Below, one piece after another: positions 35,338 to 46,829 of a DNA stretch of 64,000 nt; the stretch's first letter is position 1; each line of letters opens with the position of its first letter. The position numbers and the translations under genes were made by a program. Source of the DNA: Gordionus sp. m RMFG-2023 (Eukaryota > Nematomorpha > Gordioida > Chordodea > Parachordodidae); the NCBI RefSeq assembly GCF_954871325.1, contig NC_088775.1, positions 47,531,561-47,595,560 of the forward strand, in the 5' to 3' direction. The notes beneath the pieces were generated by a model. It ran no database searches, was not told the DNA's origin, and worked only from the letters and a program-made list of their open reading frames with translations.

Positions 35338-38300
35338 CAGGGCTGTGACCCACCCTTAAAAAAAGGGTTCAAATTTGGGTTCTGCTTCAATGAAATATCT
35401 CTGAACCAGGTTCGGGTTCAGGGTTCGTGCTTCAGAAAGATAAATACTTATAAAATATAGTAAAAAAACAGAAACACCAGTTTTTATAAACTAGGCCTTA
35501 TCATAAAAATAAATTACATTATTATTAGAATATAAGCAACTTATCATGATATCTTCCAAAATCAAGATGATAAAATTAAAATATCGATTTTTTATGTCTA
35601 ACTTTGACAGTGCATTGCAACTTGCAATTAATAAACTATTTTACTCTGTGATTATATTCTTTTATTTGATCTTACCTTTAATTTAATAATCCATCAAACA
35701 AAATAAATATTCCTAAAATATATATAATTTTTTAATAAAAATTACAAAATATGCCGGTAAAATTTTAAAATTTTTACATAAAATGGAGTACTCTAAAATA
35801 TAATAAAAAGAATTCCACGCAAGATAATTTACACCATAAAATGTATTTAAATAGAAAATAAAAAAAATTTAAATTTTGACACCTCCCCTAATTTTCTCAT
35901 AAATCTTTATATACAAGTCTGAATTTATTTCTTATAGCCTCAATTATTTGCTTCTATTACGTTCAAGTTATATCTGCTTTAAATTTAATTTCACGAAACC
36001 TTCTAACTTCTCCATGTATTGATATAAAACTTAGCATATTCAAGTTAGTATACACTAATGGAAAAGGATTTAAGGGCAAACTACAAATCACCTCTCTAAA
36101 TGTTAACATAATTAGGAATAAATTAGGAGTTCTAAGGTTGTTAGTAGATAAAAAAAAGTAGATAATATGTGTATCCAGAAATAGCCAAGTACGATGAACA
36201 CTGACTTAATTATGGTAAACTTAGGGGTCAGCATGAAAAGTTGGTCAGTACTTAAAGTTACGATAGAAATTAAAAATTTATGGGGATGGTCAAACAGAAT
36301 GTTTCATATATCAAATCCACCTGAAGTAAAATTGGGTAGGAAAAACATAAAAAATCTGCAAATCCCGGAGGTAAAAACAAAATTTGATAAAGAACTGTCA
36401 TCCGGAAAGGTAACTTACTCTGTAACTTAGTCAGGTCTCAAATCGATAGATGATTGTTGGATGGGTTTTAAAGAAGATATAGTAGAGATATGTAACCGAG
36501 TACTAATACATATGTGAGGAAAGAATGATGTATATAAGGACAATTCAACTGATCACAGAACTTAGATCTAACACAAACCTTAATAGAGATCTCTGGAAAT
36601 AGATTAAAGATTATTAAGAAGCGATAGAAGAATCTTTGTGGTGAAGAAAGCATACGAAATAGATAAAAATATGAAAGAAAACCTGGTCCTAGACGCTTAC
36701 AAAAAAAACTAAGATATTTCTGCAAACCGTAAAGCTTTAAAAAGTTGTCCTGCATTAAAATGGAAAATAATAGAGTGATAATTGACCAAAATAAATTGAT
36801 TGCTGTTTGGCTGGACCAGCTGGATCATTATATGAACATCTTCTATTTTAGAACACCAACAATCGTTGGAAGGGGAAGTTATGCAACAATGCCCTCCTCT
36901 CCTGGTTTCTCCCTGAAGATCTACATGTGGTAAAAAAAAATCAAGGAAGAACAAATCCCGGAATCAGATAACATCCAAGCAGAGCACCTTAGAGCTGCTT
37001 TTGGGAAACAGATAAAACCCTGTAGAATGGAACACGTCATTATCTGTAATTTGGCCAAAAATGATATTCCGTCTAATTTCAGTGACTACTGAGCAGTGGC
37101 GCTAACCTCGATGGTATTGTTAAAAATCGGATCATCTCATCCTTACCACATTTATTTTCAAAATATATATGCGCTTACAGACAGGGGGAAAATATGGGAG
37201 CCAATCCTCGCTTTAAAAATAATAATACAGAAGTCTTTCTTCACGTTTGTAGATTTTAAGAGAACGTGTGACAACAAACCCACAAGGCTATGCGGGAGAT
37301 CTTAGAGGAATGCGGGATAGAGATAAATATCATAAAAATATTAAAGAATTATTACGAGAACTACTGGGATGCTTTAAGATAAATAATAAAATATACCCTT
37401 TGTAAGATGCACCCTCTTCCCTTTACTATCTAATATTGTGATAAATAGGGTTATTAAAGATACCTTAGGAACGGCTAACTTATTGGAGCTTGGACAAAAC
37501 GGCAGTCGTTATCTAGAATATAGATTAATATCCTGCCCCGATGATATTGTTATTCTAACGAAAATAACCAAGAAATCTCCATCCTCAAGCATTTTAGCAA
37601 AAAAGTTGGGGAAGAAATAAATTTCAACAAAACGGCAATCCTTCCGTCACCCCATGCTCCTATCATTCACAACCTGACGATTGATACACAAACTATAAAC
37701 ATAGTCCAGAAAATAAAATATTTAAATAACACGCTAGATAATAAAGATAGTTGTAAGAAGGAACTGAAGATTAGGCTATAGGGGTATTCTATAAATACTT
37801 CAAACTATAAAAAACTAGGGAGATCTTGGTATTCACGAGACTGAGGATATTTAACTCTACTATCATCCCTATTTACCTCTATCGAGGTGATATTTAGGAA
37901 TTAAATGAAAGGAGACAAGGAGTACAATCATTTATCAATAACTGCCTAAGAATAATTAATGGAATCTTTTACCTGAGAACGGTCTCGAACGAGAGAATAT
38001 GGGAAATATCCAAACATTGCCCAATACAGATGTCCCTAAAGAAAAGGCGAATTCAACTCCTGGCTCATATTATAAAAAACGCTAACCCTAATTTAGGCCA
38101 TGATTCGATCACGTGGTTATGTTCTTTCAATAAGCCTACAACAATTATAAAAAAAGCTGTAGTTGTATAAAACGACGAAAGATATAATGGAGCTGGGCAT
38201 GAACATGAAACAATTTATAATACTAAATAATAATTAGAGATCGATCATGAAACTATTTAAAGTAAAAGCGAAATACCTTAAATAACCCGAAGACGAGTTG

Positions 38301-38650
38301 ATATTCTTCAGTATGTACTCCAAGATAGGAATTTTTGGATACTCAAGGCTCTCACATCTCAAACTTAGTTTTAACTTAAAGTTGCGTAACAAAAATACCT
38401 AGCTTAGCTCTGTTGTATCCACAACTAGAGGGCATATACGCTTAAATTCACATATCACATAAAATAAATTTGCATGTTTTTTTATATTTAATTTTTGTAT
38501 ATATATTTTTTAAAATAAATAAAAATTTAATATTTTAAAAAAAAGTTATGAACCATGAACCCTAAATTTTATAAAAGGGTTAAAATTTGGGTTCAGTAAA
38601 ATATTGAGGGTTCGAAGGGTTCTGGATCAGGATTTGGGTTCACGGCTCCG
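35338..38650. mobile_element. Non-autonomous hAT-M with a LINE inserted
   Basis: A perfect 8-bp target duplication TTCATAAT (35330-35337 and 38651-38658). The ends are CAGGGCTGTGACCCACCC and, inverted, CGGAGCCGTGAACCCAAATC. Both ends continue with repeated GGGTTC/GAACC motifs inside (35360-35425 and 38550-38645). No transposase remnant was found. Most of the 3.3 kb is a plus-strand LINE relic (about 36060-38460). Confidence 0.88.
36060..38460 (+). mobile_element. Degraded non-LTR retrotransposon (LINE)
   Basis: Plus-strand pieces in order: the start of an AP endonuclease (SLNVNIIRNKLGVLRLLVD, about 36097-36150), and linker pieces at 36194-36430. The reverse transcriptase includes FVDFKRTCDN (about 37249-37280; relatives have VDFKKAFD) and CPDDIVILTK (about 37530-37565; relatives have ADD). 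The C-terminal domain reads SNERIWEISKHCPIQMSLKK and RRIQLLAHIIKN (about 37985-38080), a hallmark of RTE- and Jockey-like lines. Dozens of stops and frame changes make it long dead. A short A/T-rich tail follows. Clade assignment is uncertain. Confidence 0.75.
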
Positions 38651-38658
38651 TTCATAAT

Positions 38659-39810
38659 TGTTTACATTTACAAATTTTCAATAAAAATAACAAATATTTC
38701 TCTGAGTATCTGACTATTTGTTTTATTTAAAAAAATATTGAATATAAAAAATTAATTTTTTATTGCATTTTAACAAATCAGACCCGATAAAGTAGTTAAA
38801 TGGAATTGTGACATCTGTGAAAAATATGATATCATAACAAGATGGATTGGTTACGTTGAAAATGAAAACATTTTTTATCTTCAAGGGTTAGGGGTATGGT
38901 GATTGTTTAGTAAGACAAAAAAACTCATACTAAATGCAATTCTACACCTGGAATAGAAAGGTGAAACATGGGAAGGGTCACTTCAAGGTATAGGTTCCTT
39001 AAGTCATGCCCTACCAAATTCTAACGTCTTCGAGAAGCCTTTCTTTTTTCAAAAAGAAAGAATGATAAAAAGGGTTACTTTTTTCCCCGAATAGGTTAGT
39101 GTTTTGCAGTCACTCTATATTTTATACGAACAATTTATTTCCATCCAAAAAATCTTATTTTCTCTAAAATTCTAAATAAATATCAAAGGTTTACTTCTAA
39201 AATTATGCGCATGATACTAGCGAAGCTATTGCTTGTCTAGTAAGTTTAAAATTTTCTTAACAACTTTTAATATCGTTGATTTATTTAGATATATGAATTT
39301 ATCCCCTATATAAAATATATAAATGTATCAATGATGCCAATCCGATTCTATCTAATGAGTATCAGCTCATCTCTGTAATTAATAATTATCTATTCTATAG
39401 GGGGTTTACGCTTTTACATTCTGATAGTGGTTGAATGTTCACCGTAGAATGAATTGTTATATTTTTTCTTTTAAATGCTACCCAAATTATTTACGTTAAC
39501 ATCATTATATTAAAATAATGTTTTTTTTTATATAAAACAATTTACTACATTTTTTAAATAATGAAAAAGTTTAGCAATCTTTTTAAATTTGGAAGAATAA
39601 TTAATGAAAAAGATAAAGATGGATATTTTTAACTCCCTCTGCATCTCACAGTGTATACAAACATTTTTAACTTGTATTTTATTCGGTACATGTCATTTTT
39701 TCTTGTTGAAAAAGATTTAATTATAAAATATTTTGTATTAATTTTTTTTTCATCTAATTGGTATCAGATATATGCAAAACAGCTTCAAGGCATCTTACAA
39801 ATAAGTATGG
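38659..39810. other. Upstream intergenic region, mostly AT-rich
   Basis: Apart from the candidate exon at 38782-38893 nothing coding was recognised. Short T-rich and A-rich runs dominate up to the heat-shock element at 39811. Confidence 0.4.
38782..38893 (+). CDS. Candidate orphan exon, possibly class-3 lipase-like
   Basis: An open stretch is bounded by AAATCAG| and |GTATGG. It reads PDKVVKWNCDICEKYDIITR followed by WIGYVENENIFYLQGLG. The layout W-x-C-x-x-C followed by a beta strand and an LQG-type strand resembles the region just before the RGT box of class-3 lipases. No neighbouring exon was recognised on this strand, so it may be a stray exon of a disrupted gene or a chance reading. Identity is a guess. 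Confidence 0.25.
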
Positions 39811-39825
39811 CGAATTTTCTAGAAG
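39811..39825 (+). promoter_or_regulatory. Perfect three-unit heat-shock element
   Basis: The sequence fits nGAAnnTTCnnGAAn exactly: GAA at 39812-39814, TTC at 39817-39819 and GAA at 39822-39824. This is the binding site for trimeric heat-shock factor. It lies 343 bases before the ATG of the small heat-shock gene and in a suitable position for its promoter. Chance occurrence in AT-rich DNA is possible, but the downstream gene supports function. Confidence 0.65.
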
Positions 39826-40167
39826 AAAAAAATTTTACGAATATTACAAAGATATTTTTTGATTATTTATTTTCTTAAATATTTTATTTTTTTATTACTC
39901 TTTTAAACAAATATTACGAAAATAAAATGTTTTTTTTATTTATTTTTACTTACATTTTTAAAACATTTGCTAAATATTTTTTAAATTAAATCGCAATATG
40001 TTTAATTTATCAAGAGCCATTGAATGCTCGAATATTAATCAGTGATTGGTACGTTTTAATATTAAATTGTAACAATACTAAAATTATTTGTTTTAAATCA
40101 ATTTTAGAATATTTGAAAAAATCCTAATTAAATTCAACTGCTGATCAACCTAAAGTAAAATTAACAT

Positions 40168-41811
40168 ATGTCCATTCCGGAATCATCCACTACTCCTCGC
40201 ATCAAAAAGCATACCTCAACTTTAACTATCCCAATAAATGTGAATCCTCAAAGCGATTTTGGGAGTGATAAACGAAGAGAAAGCAATGAAAAGATTCTAT
40301 CACAAGAATTGAACCGCATGAATTTTAAAATGAATGAGCTAAGGAAAAGTTTTGAGGATTTGACGAGTTCAGAATCTTCTCACGCCTTTAAACATAAAGA
40401 TGAAGGCCATCGTTCTTTTGAACGCACAAAACGGGAAGAGGTTCAAAACAGTGGACTATCCTCGTGTTATTCCACTATGCCAGGTCGGTTTGAAACAATA
40501 AAGCAGCAAGTAGCCCCAACCCCCGTAGACAATTTTGAGCGCGAGGTTCAAAATTTTCGAAAAAATTTTGATGAATTTAAACGTTCCACGACAGCAAATA
40601 GGACCCCTACCCGAGAAGATATCCCTTTTACAAACAACCCTAGAACCATGACCTCCACGATGATGAATGACTCATTCCACACACCATTTGGGACTATGGC
40701 AAGTACGGGAATGTCTGGTGTGGCAACGGATGAGAGTCACAGAATTGTGGAAAGCTCTTCCGGACGTAAGCTCTACCAGGTTACTCTCAATATGAAAGAC
40801 TTCAAGCCACAAGATATTCGTGTTAAAATTGTGGATGGCAAGGTGTTGAGGGTGGAAGGTCGGCTAGACGCCAAGACAGAAACAGGTGGAAACATTCAAA
40901 AAGAATTTCATCGCGAATTTACAATACCGCCAAACGTTGATACGGATGCCTTAGTGTCACGGATTGATGCCCGTGGCATTATGAATCTAGAGGCACCCGT
41001 TTTGATTCAATATGATGGAATAGACTCTCGGCACCCCATAGCTTCTCCTGATAAATTTAGTAGTTCCACTTCTCGTTCTTTCAGTGCCACTTCAAACTCA
41101 TTCTTTAACAACAATTCAGAAGACGGGCATAAGATAATTCTACCCGAAGAAGATATTCTTCTTCCACGCCGCAAGTATTCCTGGACGAGTGGAAACCCTT
41201 ATATTGGACGACCACCCAATATTTTATCAGCTATGGCCCCCCGTTCCGGGGTAGAGCCTTTCAAATTGACCGTAGATATGAAAGGTTACTCAGCCGATCA
41301 AATCAAAATAGACGTGCGAGATGACTCTCTCTTGCGTATCCGAGCTCGGCGCGATAATAAAGATTCGGGTGGCATGATATCTCGAGAATTCAATCGTGAG
41401 TACACTATCCCTCGAGACGTGAATCTAGACTCTATAACCTCGCTACTCTCAAAAGAAGGCATTCTGACCATTGAAACGGTTCTCCCTCCATCTATGGCAG
41501 AACCTATAGATGTAATCCCTGATGTCTTTGCATACCACAGGCAGGAGGAACCTATCCTTGACACCCCAGGATTTAAGCTCACTTTTGACATGAAGGATTA
41601 CGTACCGGAAGAGATTAAGGTTAAAGTCCTAGGCGGTAGTTTGCGGATCGAAGCCAAACACATGGAAAATTCGCCCGAAAAGGGCTCCATAGTTCGGGAA
41701 TTTAGTCGGGAATACGTTATTCCGGCCCATGTTGAACCCGATCAATTGAGGTCTTCTCTTTCAAATATGGGCATACTCACTATTGAAGCGCCATCGTTTC
41801 AACCCAAATGA
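40168..41811 (+). CDS. Small heat-shock protein with three alpha-crystallin domains
   Basis: This is a 547-residue chaperone-like protein, coded by one uninterrupted exon. The ATG follows AAAATTAACAT and is the first in frame. Residues 1-190 are polar and charged, with a helix-prone stretch at about 45-70 (ELNRMNFKMNELRKSFEDL). Three alpha-crystallin domains follow: about 198-277 (LYQVTLNMKDFKPQDIRVKI to GIMNLEAPV), about 364-439 (FKLTVDMKGYSADQIKIDVR to EGILTIETV), and about 468-545 (FKLTFDMKDYVPEEIKVKVL to MGILTIEAP). Each keeps the REF..EY.IP strand and a G-I-L/M-x-I/L-E strand. The family binds unfolding proteins in oligomers. Most animal members have one domain; flatworm proteins are known with two. 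Base composition is clearly less AT-rich than the surroundings. The gene looks intact. Confidence 0.93.
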   Translation: MSIPESSTTPRIKKHTSTLTIPINVNPQSDFGSDKRRESNEKILSQELNRMNFKMNELRKSFEDLTSSESSHAFKHKDEGHRSFERTKREEVQNSGLSSCYSTMPGRFETIKQQVAPTPVDNFEREVQNFRKNFDEFKRSTTANRTPTREDIPFTNNPRTMTSTMMNDSFHTPFGTMASTGMSGVATDESHRIVESSSGRKLYQVTLNMKDFKPQDIRVKIVDGKVLRVEGRLDAKTETGGNIQKEFHREFTIPPNVDTDALVSRIDARGIMNLEAPVLIQYDGIDSRHPIASPDKFSSSTSRSFSATSNSFFNNNSEDGHKIILPEEDILLPRRKYSWTSGNPYIGRPPNILSAMAPRSGVEPFKLTVDMKGYSADQIKIDVRDDSLLRIRARRDNKDSGGMISREFNREYTIPRDVNLDSITSLLSKEGILTIETVLPPSMAEPIDVIPDVFAYHRQEEPILDTPGFKLTFDMKDYVPEEIKVKVLGGSLRIEAKHMENSPEKGSIVREFSREYVIPAHVEPDQLRSSLSNMGILTIEAPSFQPK

Positions 41812-41835
41812 AAACAAAACTGATGCTTACGTGTA

Positions 41836-41841
41836 AATAAA
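41836..41841 (+). terminator. Polyadenylation signal of the small heat-shock gene
   Basis: AATAAA lies 25 bases after the TGA stop, giving a very short 3' untranslated region. T-rich sequence follows. Confidence 0.7.
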
Positions 41842-43590
41842 AATTTTTTATTTTCAAATTAAAAATATTTTTCTCTTAATTTAAATTGTTACATCTTTTT
41901 GTTATTGTTAGCCTTCACCATATTCAAATTTACATTATATAAATTATTTAAAGCATTTTATAATCTAAAATAAATATTTAACGAAAAATAAAAATCAACC
42001 AAGATATCCCATATGACAATCAATTATTGAATTTATGATTTCGAAATAATTTTATATGCGTCTAAATAAATAATATTAAATGAAGCATGGAATATTTCTT
42101 AATCTTGCATATTGTAACTTAACTTGTAAAATGAGAGACCTAATATATTGAGAATAACAATGAATATAATATAACAAATAAGTATATAATATGCATTTTA
42201 TTTAAACTCCAAACATGACTAAAATTTGAAATTCTTAGGGATTATCATGCAGATTTTTCAGAAACTTTAATTGTCAAAATTATTTTTCATCTCATTGAAT
42301 AGTTTCTATTTTTTGGCGCCTAAGGTACTATTGACCCCACCTGATTATCGGTGTCAAAAAAAATTCCATAAATCATTTTATTTACCTACTAAAAAAAAAT
42401 TTTAACACATTATTTTGAAACTATAAAGCTAAAAACCTGAAGAAAAAAATTGTTATTTTCAATTTTTTGAGAAGTGGAAATGTGAATATCTAACAGTTAT
42501 TTTATATTTTCTGCCCAAAAATCTTAGAGGCTCCTTTTCATACTTATTTCCTTTAATATTTTTTTCCTCAGTCTGTTGCGTTTTTGAGAGAACCAAGTGT
42601 TGCTCTGATACAGCATATGGAGTTAGGCGCTTACTATTATTACATAATCGAAATAAGTAAATTTTTAGAGAAAATGTGAATTTGGAATTCGTATTGACCC
42701 CATCTTGTCTATTGCGTTAATTTTTTTTATCTGGGCTATGAAGAGTTAAACATATGTGACATCAGATGTAAAAGCTGGCATACTACTTATATTTCATGTT
42801 AATTAATAAAATATTTTTAAAAAAGTTAAACATAATTTACTATAGGAAAAAATAAAGGTACTATGAACTCAAAATCGTAAAAATTTTTTTTTTATATATA
42901 AAATATGGGTAACGTGTAAAAATAAAATGGAAATTATCCATAGAAAAAAAATGAAACAAAACTAAAAATAAGTCAAAAAAAGTTTTCAATATAAGACCGA
43001 AAAACAATTATGAAAAAAATTATTCCAAAGTTTGCTATTGCATAGACAATATCACGAAGGAAAGGACCATGAATATATCAGCATAGGAAATTATTTTGCA
43101 CTTTTAAATAATAATAGTAGAATTCTTTTAATTAATGCAATTATTTCGTGTCAAATACTAAAAAATATTAATAATCTGATTCATAATTTTTTTTTTATCA
43201 ATTTCAATAATTAAAGGTTAATTACAATTTAAAACTAATTTATCTAGTGTTAAAAAGAAACACTGATATTTATACAAACTCCTTATTTCGCATATAGAGT
43301 TTATAGGCATCTATTTATATGATATATAACCTGGTCGGGGGGGGGGGGGATTTTTATAAAAATATTCAAAAGGCTGTATTGCAATTTTTCGTTAAAAAAT
43401 AATTTGAAACTATACAATTTCATGATTTTATTTAAAATATAGTTTTAAATTTACCATGGTAATTAAAAATAATCTAATATCTAAAACAAACATTATTTAT
43501 TTGGGAAAAATTTGAAAAATGTACGTTAAATCCAATTGAAAACCTTCTCAACCTAAAAAATACCTTTCAATTAATTAATCACCATTAGAA
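41842..43590. other. AT-rich stretch, nothing firm
   Basis: The motif ATTGACCCCA occurs at about 42331 and 42693, perhaps two scraps of one repeat. A run of 13 Gs at about 43337 after CCTGGTC recalls the G run inside hAT-C/H ends, but no terminal repeat is visible. A plus-strand open stretch at 43032-43214 has no recognisable domain. Confidence 0.4.
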
Positions 43591-43599
43591 TTTATTTAT

Positions 43600-43912
43600 G
43601 CCGGGCCGGGTATGAAAATGAACGGGATAGGCAAATAAATTATTTGGCTGGATTATTGATGAATTCTGAAATTTCATAGAAGTAATAAACCATAAAGTTT
43701 AATGTTTACAATTTAACCACAAATTGTTTATTTTGGTGTTCACCTCTACATATATTTCTAGTTAGGTCTTGTATTTAAACAAACCGGGCCGGGCTACCTT
43801 AATAAAAAATTAGAAACGGGCAGGGTAAAAATTTGGTCGGACTTGGCAAAAGCTAAATTTCAATCGGGCCAGGCCTGAAAATTTTTCCATTTGCAGACCT
43901 CTAATCACCCTC
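43600..43912. mobile_element. GC-rich MITE, right part
   Basis: Blocks GCCGGGCCGGG, ACCGGGCCGGGC and CGGGCCAGGCCTG stand out in AT-rich DNA. The right end, inverted, reads TAGAGGTCTGCAAATGG, close to the right end of hAT-A (TAGAGGTCTA) and to the MITE in hAT-C2. The left end is not clear. It may be a non-autonomous relative of hAT-A. Confidence 0.6.
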
Positions 43913-44252
43913 ATCATCCTATAAATAAATTATATTAGCCTAATAAAATAACATACATTTAAATTAAATGCAAATGATAAAATATATTAAGTATTTAGAA
44001 TTTACTAAAATTTCAAGGATTACAAAAATGTAAATGTACTTATATTTTCAAATATTTGTAAAATTCTTAAAATTACAATATAAATATACTATTTGCTTAA
44101 TAATTTTATGGAAAGGGGAGTAAGCGCTACCGCTTTTCCCGTCCTGCAGGCATCCATGATATATATAAGTTTAGGAATTTACATAATATCAGAAATTAGG
44201 GTTATTAAATATTTATTTAATTAATATAATTATGACAATGTAATATAATTAC

Positions 44253-44462
44253 TGTGACAACTAGATTTTTGATTACGGAATCCAATATTATATTTTTTGA
44301 ACTAATTTCCACCTTAATTGGGAAAATTCCATTGGTTAATGGCAGAATTGGGAATATAAAAGATTTCGAGTTATTTGCTGCTATAAAATCTTTTTTGTTT
44401 ATTTTATGACCTGGTAAAACTTCCGAACAGAGTCCATCTACTACGAACATACCAATATTGAT
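44253..44462 (-). CDS. C3/alpha-2-macroglobulin-like protein, exon at the end of MG7
   Basis: The minus-strand exon runs from ATATAG|ATC to ACA|GTAATT and is in phase 0 at both ends. The product reads INIGMFVVDGLCSEVLPGHK, then NKKDFIAANNSKSFIFPILP, LTNGIFPIKVEISSK and ILDSVIKNLVV. It matches the C3 stretch that includes AFCS, the SVPYVIVPLKTG strand and SDGVRKSLKV. In the folded protein this is the end of macroglobulin domain 7, leading into the CUB domain. The free cysteine at the C3 position favours a complement-like protein. It joins exon 46541-46764 in frame. No stop is present. The next exon (PEG.. and the CUB part) was not found. Confidence 0.82.
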
Positions 44463-45020
44463 CTATATTATAAATTTAAACCGTAAAGACATTTTTAATA
44501 GGTTCAATAAGTTTTCACTGTCATTAAAATCGGTAACCAGACCTGTCCGGTCCTTTCATTTTTGTCTGGTTCCAGTCTTATCTTTTTATAGCTCTAGTTA
44601 AAGCTTATCAAGGGTACAGATCAGACAAGACCGTCTGATCCTAACTCTTGATATAAATTTATAATTTAACTATGAGCAACTCAAAAAAATTACAAGACAT
44701 TTCAAAAAATATTTCTTATTTATTTTTAATATAAACTATATTATAAATAAATAAGAAATAAGAATTATATGCATTATTATTGATAAGATTATTAAAATCT
44801 ACATTTTTCCTAGCATCCTACTATATTCCCTCTGTCTGATGTAAGAATGAAACTTCTTTATTTATAAAATTTTATGGTAAATTACAATGTTAGGTAAAAA
44901 TTATTTTTACTTTTAAAGGTGGCAAAAATACTGATCTTTTCTGGATGAGAAATTATAGATATATTTTATTTGCTTCAAAAATAGGCTAATGACTGATAAT
45001 AGATTTAGAAATATTTTTAA

Positions 45021-45611
45021 TAGGGATGTGCCGATATTCAATATAAGATTGGATCAGAACTAATATTTTCGTAATGACTGTATAATTCCATAATAAAATA
45101 AATTCATAACATGAACCAAAATTCAATTTATTTGTAATGTTTAAAAAAATTGAATTACTTTAAAAAATAGATAGTTAAAAATTTAATTTTTTTTGGTTAT
45201 ATCTACAACCAGAAGATTATTTGAAAATATCTAACGAGTCACATTAAGCTAGATTTAGACGGCTAACTTAAGATTTTAGCTAAATTATCTAGGGCTTGAA
45301 AACTTTGCCCACAGTTGGAAAAAATATTTATCTATTGTCCAAAAACAAGATTTAGGTAATTATTAAAAAAATAGAGCTGTTTAACATTATCCGTATTTTA
45401 AATGTGATTAACTTTTTGAGAATATAAAAAATACACTTAATAATTTGTGAAAGTTTTTTTTGAAAAGAAAATATTAATTTTATGACATTCATTTAAATAT
45501 ACATAGTAAATAAAATCAATTTAAATATCGGATTGGCATCGGTTATTGGATCGGTGTTGTAGTAATATCGAAAATATCAAATCGTTTAAAAAATTGATCG
45601 GCAAAACCCTT
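45021..45611. mobile_element. MITE O with hAT-like ends, inside a probable intron
   Basis: The ends are TAGGGATGTGCCGATATT and, inverted, AAGGGTTTTGCCGATC. Flanks ATTTTTAA (45013-45020) and GTTTTAAA (45612-45619) match at 6 of 8. ATCGG/CCGAT motifs repeat inside the right end. It is 591 bases long, AT-rich and has no coding part. It lies in the intron between the two C3-like exons. Confidence 0.7.
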
Positions 45612-46540
45612 GTTTTAAAGCTGATAATTAGAAAAATTTATATAATTTTCCTTCATAAAAAATTATTATGGATTGGGTCGGACAATTTGTACAAAATTGA
45701 TAAAAAAAATTCCAAAGGCTAGTTTGGGCTAGCCCGTGATGACTTTTAAATTTCTAAATACGTCTAAATTTTATTTAATAAATATTATCCCTAACCAATA
45801 TCTATCTAACCTTTTGAGCCTGTCATTTTCCTTAACTAACGCACCTAAGAGTTGCCATTCAAAAAAATGTTATTTTTTCTATATACAGATATTTTACAAT
45901 GTTATCGAATTTTCAAGATGAACTCATAAAAGAACTAACATAAATTCAACGCTTTGCACAAGAATACGTAGCCACTCTATTCCCCCCCCCCTCTTCAGAA
46001 ATTTATCATGAATATCATTAAGCTAATGAAAAAAAGTCCCCTACGCTCTCTTTACCCCCTATCCTCTTCTCCCCAAAATGTATAAAATATCCCACTATAA
46101 ACAATAAGTTAAAAAGAGATATAATAAGTTAAAGTTAATATTTTTTAAAATAAAATTACAATTCAAAATTTCGAGAAAAAAATTTAAGATTATTTTTTTT
46201 AAAAATTGTAATCCACTGAAGGTCAATAAGTAGACATACCTCGATTAAAATTTATAGGGGAAACCTTACCTAATAGTACCCATTCCCCCTTCGCAAAATC
46301 CTGGTTAACCCTTTAAAATGCATTATTTAATATTGTAAAAATATTAATTACATACATATATAGTATTTATATATGATTCAATTTATAAAAGTGGTTTCAA
46401 AATAAAAACAGCGTATTTGATATTAAATTAAGTGATTCCAAAATTATATCAAAATGTTTAGAGGGTTAAAGAAATATTTTTAATATTGAAATATTTATTG
46501 TATAATATATAGTATATATATGTATATTGAAAATGAATAC

Positions 46541-46764
46541 ATTTATATCGGACTTCCCATAATTATTCGCAATTATTTGAAGTAAAATCTGTTCTCCTAA
46601 CTTGACTCTGCTAGGTAAGTTGTAAGTTAAAAAAACAGATTTAAAGCTTCTAAAATTGATATCGTCCACAAAACAAAGAGATGCATCTTTTGAAACCATA
46701 AATGTTTTAATTATCCACGTCGTTATACTGCTGGGAACATTATAACTTCCAATAAAATTGCCTT
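46541..46764 (-). CDS. C3/alpha-2-macroglobulin-like protein, exon with the VPSSITTW motif and MG7 start
   Basis: The minus-strand exon starts after TAGTCAAG| and ends at ATAAAT|GTATTC. It reads GNFIGSYNVPSSITTWIIKT, then VSKDASLCFVDDINFRSFKS and VFLTYNLPSRVKLGEQILLQ, IIANNYGKSDIN. This is the family pattern VPDSITTW...G.CVADP..V..F..FF..L.LPYSV.R.EQ. A cysteine in SLCFVD matches ICVAD of C3. The 65-base intron 46765-46829 separates it from the exon upstream. The frame is open and both splices keep phase. The downstream intron of about 2.1 kb contains MITE O. Confidence 0.87.
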
Positions 46765-46829
46765 CTTGACTAACATATTTTTGTTACATTGAATTACATA
46801 AAATACTTATATTTGTTACTTTAATTTAC

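Noticed and set aside
39651-39878. Plus-strand open frame of 75 codons upstream of the heat-shock gene
   Set aside because: Phe/Ile-rich AT-derived reading with no domain; the region is better explained as promoter, with a heat-shock element within it.
40109-40127. Second heat-shock element near the ATG
   Set aside because: Only GAA and a TTT-for-TTC unit are present, so it does not meet the three-unit pattern.
41298-41591. Minus-strand open frame of 97 codons
   Set aside because: It is the shadow of the alpha-crystallin coding strand; serine- and arginine-rich composition is a by-product.
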